From Verpa conica (taxonomy: Eukaryota > Ascomycota > Pezizomycetes > Pezizales > Morchellaceae), in the NCBI GenBank assembly GCA_033030425.1, contig JAUFSD010000020.1, positions 930,001-994,000 of the forward strand: a stretch of 64,000 bases of DNA, given 5' to 3'. This document shows positions 12,801 to 23,380 of the stretch, in pieces. The translations under genes were made by a program, and so were the position numbers. The notes under the pieces are model-generated. The model saw nothing but the letters and a program-made list of their open reading frames with translations, did no database searches and was not told the origin of the DNA. Every line of letters begins with the position of its first letter. Within the stretch, counting starts at the first letter, position 1.

Positions 12801-13189
12801 GGAGTAGACCTATTTAGAGAAGCTGGGGACAAAATCGGGGGAGTAGGCACTTGGGATATGTGTCCATGCACGACGGGGATATGTAGTGCGTTTGTTGACG
12901 AGGCTATGAACTCGCCTGCTAGAAGAGGATGACTAGAGGGACGAGCGATTGATGCGGCGGAGGCCAGAGGAGTGAAGGGAGCACCGGGGGAGGAGGATAT
13001 TGACGGAGCAGGGCTCGGGGATACATCTTTGGCACGGCGTAGACTCGTACTAAGGTAATGCCAGACTGACTCGCTGGGTGCATCCTTTTGAGGCGGAGTA
13101 AAAGGTTTAGGTACCTGGTTGACTGGTGCCTCGACTTGCGGTTCACGGTACCGGTCTAACCGCTCTTTGAAATATGACTTGAACGGCAT
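9803..13189 (-). CDS. Kinesin-light-chain-type TPR protein with hexapeptide-repeat N-terminus (1128 aa)
   Basis: One open exon starting at ATG 13187-13189. Residues 1-197 are Pro/Ser/Thr-rich and probably disordered. Residues about 198-455 are a hexapeptide array of consensus Q-V-[DE]-[DE]-x-x, roughly 43 units. Residues about 465-1055 hold about 14 TPRs of 42 residues, each ending in a variant of LGPEHPxTL. That is the kinesin-light-chain/Nephrocystin type (TPR_10/TPR_12), common as sensors or scaffolds in fungal NLR-like proteins. The last about 70 residues are not repetitive. No NACHT, kinase or nuclease domain is present, so it is a stand-alone repeat protein. It lies 1.7 kb downstream of, and in the same direction as, the TPR-CHAT gene. 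A scaffold or partner role is inference. The repeats also create long antisense open frames, which I take as shadows. Confidence 0.9.
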   Translation of the reverse strand: MPFKSYFKERLDRYREPQVEAPVNQVPKPFTPPQKDAPSESVWHYLSTSLRRAKDVSPSPAPSISSSPGAPFTPLASAASIARPSSHPLLAGEFIASSTNALHIPVVHGHISQVPTPPILSPASLNRSTPPLRIRESSALPTPEPSPPTVTAQGPKPIEPPERTFGTPVPPVLATTPPTSPTSPVLARYNKGHLQASLVDDVHQLGNARQVERTVLVDDARKVVEPSLVDETGQLNNASPVDTINQLNNAYQVQEMNEAEDDNKSDDVSQVEEVYPVDDLRKIEDAGQVNAVRYMEEMRHVERGQMDDAGQLVDSSQMEETCRAGTISPAEGRSQVDVVSQVEETGEVEETDQVHSAHQLGGASLVERVAGADQSDGDSQVEKTGHVDDVSQVDETDQVEDADQMGVAQKVFSHGDEASKLDEDSRMDEVLQVHATHGAEETSEVDLMSPEEVPKTNTSNAYNKAAVSMYQQATQYANQGQLDEAEELYLRVLEIMKQSLGPEHPNTLSTMENLAYTYSSQGRFDEAEILELQCVEARKRIHGPDHQETVGTMLNLANTYNNQGRLDEAESLYLKVLEAMKRNVGPDGPDTLSVMGNLACMYSSQGRSDEAELLELQIVESRKRTHPPDHPDVLGGMLNLANTYDEQGRLEEAEKMYQNIVEISKSSLGHDHHDTLSAMQNLAGTYDKQGRLDEAENMYLDVVEVLEGSLGPEHLETLYAIQNLSCTYDHQGRFKEAEDLERHVVEVMKKNLGPDDPETLFGMDRMASMFSGQGRFDEATRLRRQVTEVRIRTLGLEHAKTLESILSLARAYCTQGQFSEAEDWFLRGVEGRKKSLGPDHKDTLSAIMAMANMYYRLERFDEAEMLFRQVTEMRRENLGPAHPTTLEPMWLLAFTYLRLDRLVEAEELYTHLSDARSESLGPEHPETLHAMQILSYIHVIQDKGKDHPDSLTEMADTAEMYLQQDQSHEAEQLLQQVIKGRTEVLGSEHPDTLAATARLASICGNLGQLEEGEDLQDKVVDTTETQLEANHLDTLGATVNLAATGHQREESPTPHLQSTETNLSEAMDLPEVHTPEEYMGELQQLPIETTETWGNGDDLTIFIRAIVSLVQKQNLQYSEASVLHEIAT
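11825..12598 (-). repeat. 18-bp minisatellite coding for about 43 acidic hexapeptides
   Basis: Within the TPR gene, a 6-residue period can be followed almost without break: QVEEVY, PVDDLR, KIEDAG, QVNAVR, YMEEMR and so on. The first two positions are mostly Q-V, Q-L or L-V, the next two are acidic, and the last two are small or polar. A few units have one residue missing or extra residues. The DNA is a diverged 18-bp tandem repeat. Confidence 0.85.
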
Positions 13190-14914
13190 GTGTAGGAAAA
13201 GTAGTAATAACGATCGAGGAGTAGTAGTTGTGTAGGAGGATGCGAGGGTTGAGTGTGTTGAGGTTATTGCGCAAGGCAGTAAACTATGAAGCCCTGGATT
13301 GTATGCAATGCACTTGATACATGAAGCTAATGGAAGGGGGTGTAATTTGTAGTACGCAACCTGTATTCCCGTTATTAAAAGTAGTACCAGGTATCATGGT
13401 AGCACTGCGGAGAAACAAAATGAGGGGCGGTATGCACCTCCTGGTGTGGTCATGCTTGTCTGACGACTACATAGCGGAAATCCAAACGACCGAGAGATGC
13501 AAGGCTTGAGACTGGGTCGGATATTGGTCCTCCAGACTGCCGGTGACGACTCCAACGGTAATATTGGCCCCAGGGGTCTGCCCATCAACCAGTTTTTCGA
13601 TCCTTGTTGCTGTAAGCTGTTTCGAGGATGCACTGTCGTGGCAATGCGGCTGCATTTACCATGATCGTAGGCTACTGATTGGCTTGACCACTACGCATTT
13701 TCTAGTGAGATAGCAAGTAAGGATTGAGAAAGCAACACAGTGGCTTGGAGAGACTATCTTTCATCCTACACCCTAATCACAGCCCAGCAGTAAATTCTCC
13801 GAAGTTGTTTGGCCGGCGCGGTGATGCCGATTAGGAGTATTCGTTGCTGGGATTATGTCTTTCTGTTTGAGCCCGGTGACGACAGTGTACTCGCGTGCTG
13901 TTGTAGAATTACGGGCGGCTGGGGGCATGAAGAATTTATTGTGTAGTGGAGTCCCGAGAACCAGGTAATAACACAACTTCTGCTGCCAAACCAACCCCCA
14001 CCATGGTGGCCTTCAAGAGAAATATTGTTAAGCCTCCGAAAGATAGTTAATAAAATAAACTTATACGGTAGCAAAGTGAGTGGGGGGCAAAGTACATACA
14101 ATGCAGCCTTGGCTGCTCGGTTATGTATAACTCCGCGGATTTTGCGGGGTTGTTTTTGCACTTTACGTGGCCGATACGCCGTGCAGGAAGAGCTGCAGCA
14201 AAGAGCGCCTGAAACATTGGCCTCCAGGAACGTGGTATGCGGCTGCTTCCCGCAGATCGTTGCAGCGGTTCTGTCGCTCTTGGAACCCGGGAGTTGGAGC
14301 TGTTTGTCTTGGCTGGGCATAGATTAGATGATGTAGATAAGATAAGATTCTTTATCTTACCGGGCAACGTGATCCTTTGATATGTAAAGGGATAACCGGC
14401 TTTTTTTTTTTACATAAAGGGAGGGACATTCATTCTGTTTTTATATCGTCTCATGTAGGTTAACATGGGCGGTTCGCCTTACGTTTTGTCTTATGCTACC
14501 TTCATCCCGCTCTGGGAAGCTAACAATATCCCCCACCTACGTCAGCGGGAATAATATCGTTATTGACCACACAACGATGGTAAGTTGAAAGAATTTCTTT
14601 ACCGGTTGGCATATGAAACTTATAGAATGATAATGACTAAATAAATAACGGAAGGCACTGATGCCCTCTACACCAAGAATTTTATGAAAGCAGTCCTCAG
14701 CCCCCTATCGCTGTTAAAATGCAGGGCATCAATATATGTCTCCGGACATATGAAAGCCAAATAAATAATAACCATAAACCATAATGAAAATTAGAAAAAT
14801 GAGAAAAGAGAAATAAAACCATTACGAAGCCAACGAGAATTATATGAAAAAACAAATTAGAAAAAGAATACAAATTCAAAAATCCCGCTAAAGTTCTCAT
14901 TACCATAGGGTATA
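13190..14914. other. gene-free stretch between two TPR genes
   Basis: No convincing gene. A minus-strand frame at 13467-13655 has a mildly protein-like composition but no start context, domain or splice partner. A poly-T run lies near 14402. The sequence just before 14915 is AT-rich, as expected for a 3' flank. Confidence 0.55.
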
Positions 14915-17900
14915 TCAAGCTCCTGTATGTATGAAAGGGGCCCAGAGGATCGGTTGTCCCAAGGTCTCATCTCGGAGTTTCTTGACGGCGTAATGGAATG
15001 CGGTACCAACTTTCCGGTGGCCTCCGTCTTTCTCATCTTCGCTGAATAGCAAGCGATAAAAGTCACTCGCGACCTGCTCACAGGCTTTGTCGTTTGATAC
15101 CCATTGGGTTGCCAATACATGACTAAAACCCGCAAGCTGGAAGCCACTAGCAATAAACGTTGATTCATCGGCTAGTGCGACCGAAGAATCTTGGGCCGTT
15201 GAGCAAGCCGAGAGGTAGGCTATCTGGGCTTGCTTGATATTCGAATTCGATACGGCTTCAACGGTTAACCTATCCTCATCTCCGGATTCTGAGCCAAGAA
15301 GTAGATGACTTTTGGAGAGCTCCTTGCTGTCTGAGATACCATGGCATGCGAAATGGATTGCTTGGTATGACGGGATCTCCGCGAGTACCTGTGCCGCGCT
15401 TGGGTTGTCTAGCCGAGTGGTATGTACTTTTTCTTTAAGGATACTAGTGACGTTCTCTACCTCTAATGTTGAGTTTCTGAGGGGTGCGTGATTCGGGGTA
15501 TTCGGCATGTTAACTAATAGAAGCTGGGGTTCTGATGATTTACTGAGTAGTTCGAGCTTCTTCTCACGGGCATGTGAGAGAGCCTTGATTGTTGGTGTAT
15601 ACGACGAAATGACCCTACTGAGCGTATTGCGGGTTGATCTACGAGAATGATAACCTGCTGCATGGAAAGGTGCCATAGCAAGGGGCCCAACACCAATCCA
15701 CCATATTCGAGGTAGGTCACCACTACCATGCTTAGCACTCCCGAATATTTTTAAAGCCTGCAAGACAGGTTCCACTGCTACATCCCATAACCACAGTAGA
15801 AGTCCCTCCATTTGTTTATTTCTCCATTGGTATGTCTTGCGGGTGCCGTGGGTAAGTTGTGGTATCTGCTCCATGCGTGCCTTTGCCGATGAGTATAGCA
15901 ACTTCGGAAGTGGCAGCGTGTCTATGGAAGCAGGGGTAACAATGATAGCATCGCTTCGGAGTTCTGTGCTGTTGAAGACGACAATTGGACCTTCATTCGC
16001 CATTGCCATGAGGTCGGCAGAACGTGGAGGGAGATGAAACCCTTCAAACCCAGGTAACTCACGGATCGAGGCCAGGGTTTCCTCCAGTTCCTCAACCAGT
16101 CTCTCTCTATTACGACGATTCTGCTGGGAGGAAACATCCGTTTCTTCCGCCTCTTCTACCTCCTCAGATGCTGAATGAAGTGGAGAATCGGCCTGGGTAC
16201 GAAGGCTGTTAAATGTTTTGAAAGGCTCCGGGTATTTCAGCTGCAAATCCGAAAGATCGCTACGACAATCAATAACTGAGTCTAAAATTGTCCCCCGGCC
16301 ATGCTCCAAGAGCCGAAGACAGTAAGCAGCTTCCTCTCCCGCCTGAAGAGCTACAGAGACCGTCTCTGCTGTAAGTAGGGTAGATTCAGATAAGTGATAC
16401 TCCCGGCCGTTCCTCCTGAAGGAGTTTGGGCTAACGTTTGGCAAAACTTTGACTGCACCCTCGAGGAGTGAGCATGATTCTTGCCACCTCTTTTTACCGG
16501 CAAGGTGGTATGCTGCCTTATGGGCTGCTATGATCCTCAGGTGTAGCGGTGATAACTGACAGTGCCAAGCTTCGTACAAGACGTGGAGGAGGTAGTTGAA
16601 AGTCTTAATAGAATACGTATTCTGATGCCGGTTTTGTGAACGCGGTGGGGTCAATCCGCTCTCTCGGTCAGGGTAGTCCGGGAGTGCTGCTGCCGCATCG
16701 CTGGTGGTGCTGGCGGGCTCTTCCGGGAGTTCAAGACTCATTTCGAGTACCACACCTAGGCGTAGTAGTGCAGATGCTCTACTAGGGTCATCTCGAGACA
16801 TTACTGTTACTGCCTCTTCAGCCCACTTGACCGCTTCCTCAAGGTCCCTGGGAGATCTCAAGCGCATGTACTTCGTCAGGAACATTGCGCTCAGATTTCC
16901 GGATACAGTTGCTCGCTGGGGATGGGTTAGGGGAATTTCTGCGATAGCATCTCCGGTCCACCTCATAGCCCGTTCAAGGTCCTCAAGGTCTCCCTCCCGC
17001 TGGTATTTCCGGAGGAGCACTTTACCCATAGTCGAGTACCGGACCGCTCTATTCTGATGATTTGACGGTAACGCTGCGACCCCCGCTTCAGCTGACTCAA
17101 TCGCCTGCTCAAGATCTTCCGGGTCCCCTAGTCGATCATACTTTGCCATAAGCATATTACTCACAAGACAAGGTCTAGACGAATTTTCCGAGTGAGTAGA
17201 GGGTGCTGCGTCGATTGCAGTCTGAGCCAGCTTGATGGACTGTACAAGGTCCTCTACAGCCCCTAGTTGGTTATATTTCGTATAAAGCATTCTAGCCAAA
17301 CTCCAGTGCTCATCGGCCCCAGTAGTGTCTCCAGAGGGTGCTGCCTTTAGTGCTCTTTCAATCCACTTAATCGCTTGCTCAAGGTCATCTATAGCTCCCA
17401 ACCGCTCGTACCTCACATGAAGCATTACTCCAAGATCATACATAACTGCCGAGTCTGGGCCCTGGGAACTCGGTAATTCCACCACTTCCTCGGTCAACTT
17501 GATATATTGATCGAGGTCGGCTAGCTGTCCGAAATGTCTATACCTCGTGAGAAGGGCCCTTCCGAGGTTGGCCATAGCTTCTCGGTCCGGATTATCGGAG
17601 GTGGTGGCTGCAACTGCCTTATCGTACCACTTGATTCCATTGTTGAGATCATCTAGCTCGCCCAGGCGCTCGTACCGGAGGTTGAGTAATACGCCCAAGT
17701 TAGTAGACATAGCTATTTGATCGGAGTCTTCGGGGGGTGTTGCCGCGACGGCCTGTTTAGCCCACTTAATAGACTGCTCAAGGTCTTCTATATCCTCTGA
17801 CAGCCTATACCTCTCACGGAACATGATACTCAGGCTACACAGAGTTGCTCGGTCAAGGCTTCCAGTGGGTGTTGCGGTGATCGCCTCCTCAGCTAACTTG

Positions 17901-19790
17901 ATGGTCCTCTCAAGATCGTCGCGATCTCTCAGTTTCTCATACCTCATCCAGACCTTGCCCCTCAGGAGGTTCGCAATGTCTACACTAGTATTCTCAGATG
18001 GGAATTGTGGGATAAGTTCTTCGATCCATTTAATTGACTGGTTCAAGTCTTCTATCAGCCCCAGCCGCTCATATCTCGTCTGAAACATGACACTAAGACT
18101 AAACATGGTATCTCTGTTTGGTTCGTCGTAGGGTGCTGCTGCGACTACCTCCTCTGCCATCCTGATAGCCTGCTCAAGGTCCTCCAGGTCATTTAGGTCG
18201 TCGTACCTCGCCTGAAGCATCTCACCCAGATTGTTGCATATACTTGATCGGCCAGGCTCATCTACGGATGTAGCTGAGAGTGCTCTTTCAGCTTGTGTAA
18301 TCGCTTGTTGAAGATCACCTAGATCCTTATTCAGCTTATACCTGAGGAAGATCTTGGAGGCTAGATCGATGGTCATAGCTGGCCAGTATCGGTTGTCCGA
18401 GGGTGTTTCCATGACTGCCTGTTCATTCAACTGGATTGCCATTTGGAGGTCATCCTGGTCACCCAAGCGTAGGTATCTCTTTAGAAGGGTGCTTCCCTGG
18501 AAGAGTAACCTACTCGCTTGAGGGAGACTGTCCTTTGACACCGGTGTAGATACTCTTTCAACCTCTTTTGTGACCTGTCCAAGGTCTCCCAGTACTTCTG
18601 CCTGGTTAAACTGCCCTTGGGCCGAGTCCTCAAGGCTGGTGGATGTAGTTGTCAGGCCAGGATCACTGGAGAGTTTTGCCGTAACTCCATCTTGGGTCCA
18701 CTTGGTAATCTGCTCGAGGTCATGTGGGTCTCCAAGTTGCTTATATCTGCTTCGATATTTTGCAACCAACGTCTGCACGAGCACTACACGGTCCGGGTCA
18801 TTTTGAGGCACTGTTGGTATTGCCTCTTCTAGTTCCCTGATCACCATCCCTATATCCTCTAGCGATTCTGTCTTGCTGTATCGGTACTCTGATATTCCAG
18901 CCATAAGTAATCGAGAGCTCTGCACTTCTCTCTCCGAAATAGCTAAACCAACGGCATCCTCAATCATTTCCGAGGCGTTGTCTAGGTATCTAGTCTCGCC
19001 GGTTTCTAAGAACGCGCTAAGATGTTTGAGAACGATATCTTGAGCCTCTTGATATTGTGCACTAGTATCCATGGCCTGAAGCAATACTGGGCTTGGTGGG
19101 TCACTGGCGAAATACCCAACTTCTTCTAAGAGCTCGCTTCACGGTCCCATACAGATATTAACAACACTCCTTATAATCTGAAACAAGGACTTAGGAGCTT
19201 ACTCCTTGAGATTCCCTGAATACCATTTCCCTTCAGTCCCTTCATCCAATATCTCTGGGATGCCGTCAAAGTCTGGTGGTGTTTTTACGCTTTCAGAGTC
19301 TAGCTCCATAACCCGCTCAGTAGGGTTAGGGCTGTCCATGGACCCAAGGTTCATTCCGCTAGGGTAAATTGTTGGAGGGGAAACCCCATCTTGTTGTGTA
19401 CCCTCAACTTCTGTATCACTTTGTACATAAGAGCTTTACCCACATTAAGTCAGCTCCCTAATATTCATATTTGTGATCTAGACTGGCTTACTCATTGACC
19501 AACTCGACCTGCACCGGTTCCTCTCCTTGTGCATTTCGGACCTCCAACATATGGTCTAGGAAAGGTAGAATGCCTCTATCAGTGAAGGCAAGCTCCTCGG
19601 CTATTGCGATGGCACTATGCAAATAGTCTATGTCGTTTGTTGATTCAAAGATACCGAAGGAATTCCGGATCAGGGCTGCAATATCTTGGCTGGTGTGATC
19701 AACATTTGTCGCTAGATGCGATATTCCAGACTGGGAATTACTATCTTTTTCCAAGTCATTCGATGCATCACCGTTTTGCGCACTAAACAT
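14915..19790 (-). CDS. TPR-CHAT protein, caspase-like protease candidate (1568 aa)
   Basis: Model complement(join(14915..19091,19203..19433,19492..19790)); the ATG is at 19788-19790. Intron 1 (58 nt) has donor GTAAGC and branch CTGAC. Intron 2 (111 nt) has donor GTAAGC and acceptor AAG. Both join in phase 2 and the total length is a multiple of three. Residues about 180-1000 are repeats of about 49 residues (RYERLGDLDDLEQAIKWAEEA type), a TPR variant typical of fungal CHAT proteins. The C-terminus (about 1270-1560) is a CHAT domain with HFACHG (His about 1427) and LSACST (Cys about 1473), the His/Cys dyad of this caspase-related family, so it looks catalytically intact. CHAT-TPR proteins are known or proposed cell-death proteases; its substrate here is unknown. 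A membrane-anchored protein is encoded divergently 1.3 kb away. Confidence 0.9.
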
Positions 19791-21107
19791 GTCAGTTGGA
19801 ATTTTTATAGATGGATGGAATTAATATCTCACGGATTTGGAGGTTCAGGCTCTAGCCTGACTGGTATATTTGGTGGCGAGCTCTCTCCACCACCATTATT
19901 TGCTAGATTCTCCCTTTTCAAAGAAGTACGTAAGCTTTCTATATTGTGTAATTCTCCCAATAGAGCCTTAATCTTACATTTTTTATTGAATGTTCCAATG
20001 CCGGATGCGCTGCACGTTGTCTGTTGCTTCCTATGAATCAACTAATTCCACGACCGGCTTGCGAGGCCCTTGGTTATATATCTAGATAATTATTATGTAC
20101 TCGACAAGTTTCTGTAAATCATGTATAGCCAGCCGGTGTCTAGGCTCATCGCACCAATTGGATATATCCGCCGAGGCGGTTGTTCATCTCGCAAACCACG
20201 GCCTCCAAACATAACCGAGAACAGGATATGCATAATCGTCAACAATACGCCCCCCGATCATCCCACCGGACACGTAACGTGTGGGAGTCGAGTCTTATCA
20301 AGGCGTACCGGGAGTGATTTAAAATATACTTGCCGATGCACGCATTGCTAGGTTGCAGGCAAGGCTGAAATTCACTGGTTGAACGGGTGCAGGTACACGC
20401 AAGATCACAATATGACATGTCATAAGGTGTGCGTTTCAACCCAACCATCTTGGCTTGCAGTCGTCAACGTCGCTCACTGGTGTTTCCTTGGATCGAAGGT
20501 TGATTCCTTTTTCGTGGAACTGCAGGTTACTGGCTTTGCGCTGCCTTTCAGCCCCGCAAAGTGCAAGAATGGCTACCCCCACCACCGAAATACGTAGTGG
20601 TTCACCAAATACCCAACTCTAGCCGTGGCACCACTCACCGAATTTGACAACGCTGCGGAAAACCATAGCCATGTTTCTTTTGGTGTTTTCTAGAGTAGTC
20701 CCATTACCGACCATGAGATCATGGCGCAGCACGTTGAGCCTGGTTATCTAGAGAGATTGCGGGGGCTTTCGCGGACACAAGACGCGGTAATGATGCACAG
20801 CTAAAGGAACCTGTCTTTTCTTTCCTAGGGGAGGTCGATAGATTCATAGCTTATCAGCTTCTATCATAATCAAGGGCTATACTTCGCCATTTTACCTCAA
20901 AAGAATCGTGACGCCAAACAAAATCACTTAACATATCCTCGCGCATCGATCGGTAACGACCTTAAGCTACCAAAGTGAGGCCAGCGGGCACATATTCCAC
21001 TCTTTTATCGACATAGACTTTGAGACAGCCATCCTCTGTACTAAAAGATACTGTTAGACACCGTAGCCAACGAGTACAGAAAACACCCCAATATATTCCA
21101 CCAACGA
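19791..21107. promoter_or_regulatory. shared divergent promoter region, TPR-CHAT gene and membrane protein gene
   Basis: About 1.3 kb separates the two divergent start codons and contains no supported gene. I could not identify individual promoter elements. The arrangement would allow joint regulation of the two genes, which is inference from position only. Confidence 0.35.
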
Positions 21108-22274
21108 ATGGCCACCGCACATCTATTAAGCACCCTCCTGCCCGTTGGGTCCGTCCAGCTCGGAAGGCTCGTTCTCGACGCCAAAAACCCCAGCCAAGAG
21201 TTCATAGACCCCCTCAGTGACCGGCCGGAAGAGGCAGAATTCCACCGGAGCCAATACGAAAACTTTACCGAAACCCAGAGATTTTCCAAATGCTCCAAAC
21301 TACGGCAATCTCTCAACGGTACATTACAATTCTCGTTTGAAGACGCAGATAGCACCACCGCCACCATAACCGCATCGGAGGCCACGACTTACGACCTCCT
21401 GAACCCGGGGGATTGGTTTGACAGCGCCTGTAAGGAACCAGAAACACGCAGATTCATCGAGAAGGCGGTTGATAACAGACGAAGTGTTTATCTTGTTGTC
21501 GGGTTCCGCAGTGTCAAAAACGCCAAGGTTGTCGGGGATGCTTCCGGAAAGAAGGCCCGAAAGAAGGCCCGAAAGACCAAAGGCAATAACCCAGTGCCGT
21601 CTAGTGTGCCTCCCGGGGGTATAATTTCAAACATTGGACCCAGTGGCGAACTCGCAAATGGTCCTACAGGAGGCCAGGAACATTCTATCGGTGCACTGGA
21701 GGAGCAAGTATTTGCTGTGTTGTACCGGAAAGCCAGGGTTGAGTTTCTTTCCACCCAGGATGCTGGGGGCGTGTCCCTCGAAGCGAATAACCGATGGGTT
21801 TCATATTGGGGCTGGAGGAACCCGAGTGAGCAAGACGATGATGTGATGGAGGTAGATCTTGTAGAGGATAGCGACATGGATATCTCCGATGATGAGTTCT
21901 CTAGCGAGGATGAGCTCGATAATGACCCATTAGAGTCTTCTGGTGCCGTAGGAGTAGGGGGCTTGCAAGATGTTCAGAGGTTACCGGAGATTACGTCTGG
22001 GTGTGGGGATACCGAGGGTATAAAAGGAGACACTGGAAACCCCAATGGGAAACTAGGGACCATTCCCCAGAAAAAGCCGAGCGAAGACGGCTTCGAGGAG
22101 ATGATAATACTGATGGTAGTGTGGGGGTTAGGGTCATTTTTCCTTCTCTTTCTGTGTAGATGGTTGATTCTGTGCGTGTGGACCATATTGAGGAATACTT
22201 ACAGAGGTCTAATACACAGACTGTGGGGAGCCCCCTTTCTTTCTTTTCGTCCTTTGTTTTACTGGAGAGTTTGA
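21108..22274 (+). CDS. Uncharacterised fungal-family protein with C-terminal membrane segment (388 aa)
   Basis: Single exon, ATG at 21108. The N-terminal domain (about 10-140) has a VGSVQLGRLV start, a GDWF segment near 101-104 and SVYLVVGF near 126-133. A further conserved-looking piece is VFAVLYRKARVEF at 201-213. I recall this pattern from a widespread, unnamed ascomycete family; this is recall, not a search. A lysine/arginine block at about 147-158 could be a nuclear or membrane-binding patch. Residues 241-275 are strongly acidic. Residues 332-360 are one hydrophobic helix followed by a short basic tail, suggesting a tail anchor or pore-type membrane insertion. It faces the TPR-CHAT gene head to head. 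Whether it is a protease target, as gasdermin-like proteins are in other fungi and bacteria, is speculation. Confidence 0.75.
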   Translation: MATAHLLSTLLPVGSVQLGRLVLDAKNPSQEFIDPLSDRPEEAEFHRSQYENFTETQRFSKCSKLRQSLNGTLQFSFEDADSTTATITASEATTYDLLNPGDWFDSACKEPETRRFIEKAVDNRRSVYLVVGFRSVKNAKVVGDASGKKARKKARKTKGNNPVPSSVPPGGIISNIGPSGELANGPTGGQEHSIGALEEQVFAVLYRKARVEFLSTQDAGGVSLEANNRWVSYWGWRNPSEQDDDVMEVDLVEDSDMDISDDEFSSEDELDNDPLESSGAVGVGGLQDVQRLPEITSGCGDTEGIKGDTGNPNGKLGTIPQKKPSEDGFEEMIILMVVWGLGSFFLLFLCRWLILCVWTILRNTYRGLIHRLWGAPFLSFRPLFYWRV

Positions 22275-23380
22275 TGGTTATCTTCTGTAACATGTCACTT
22301 GCGGGAGTGTCTCTACCCCCCCATTGTTATTCCTTTTTTACAACTTTCTTTTTTGGTGATGTAGCTACAGTTTAATAAAATAGCTGCCCGATTCTAATTC
22401 GGCAGATGATATTAGCCGAAGGGAGCAAAAGGGAGTGGTGGTTAAGTGAGCCGCACAATCGGTGGCATAGGGGTGGAGTGAGGCTCTGCGGATGGCCCGT
22501 GCTAAGCGAGCTGTAGCTTAGACTTGAGGCTCTGCGGGTGTACCCAGCCTAGTAGCTCCGGCACCTGGCACAACAATCCTTGTGCATTTTCCCATGTTAC
22601 CATTACCTAAGCAATAATTTACAAGTGCTACAATTATCATCCCCTTTAGGCACACTTTTCTAAAGGAACTGATTAATAGACCAAGTGAAAGCTATCTTTT
22701 ACGGTTATGTGCTATGTGCCCCTAGGTTGTAGTTATTTTTTTTGTTTTGAATTTTGTTCCCTGCCTGGTATTGGGTTCCGATTTAGTATTAGTCATCATA
22801 AATCTTATCAGTACATCCCCTCCCACGGAGATTTCACTCGTCATTCCCTCTTTCACAGCTACTCCATGTTATCAGTTTAGTATTCCTTAGTATTCCTGTT
22901 GGAGGTTGCGGATTAGTTATAGACGATCTAATCACACCTTAAATTTGTTCTTTGGGTTTTTCTTTAGGTAAAATATCCACCCTCAGACTTATGAGCTCTC
23001 ATTCTTGATTCCCACGTTATTAGTTCCTGGGGAGGCCCTCAATAATCGATAAGTGACATGTGCTTTTATGAGGTCTTGGAGGTCTTGGAGGTCTCTAGAT
23101 CATTCCAAAAACACCCACAGAGTTTTGTAGGTTTATTTATCGACTCTATTCGTTTCTCAATTTACAGTAAACTATTTTCAAGATGGATTGTGGGAATAAC
23201 CCTGACCCAAGGTTAGGCCGGGTAATGTTAGCGACCAGTACTTGACGACATAACCCATTTACCTCAACACGTTCACACCGACCCCTAACAGCGGAACAAT
23301 CCTTCCTACTAAAGGCTATTCCAAAGCTGATATTCAATCTATCAAGTGTTACAGTGGAGCATGCCCACATATCGGTATCA
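22275..23380. other. gene-free stretch
   Basis: No gene is seen. Short direct repeats of GAGGCTCTGCGG occur near 22480 and 22530, and a triple GGTCTTGGA-type repeat near 23071-23095. An in-frame GTG lies upstream of the next gene, but the ATG at 23381 is the likely start. Confidence 0.55.

Noticed and set aside
13853..14367. Overlapping open frames on both strands of 100-155 residues
   Set aside because: Frames on both strands overlap almost fully, compositions are odd, and no domain or consistent splicing is seen.
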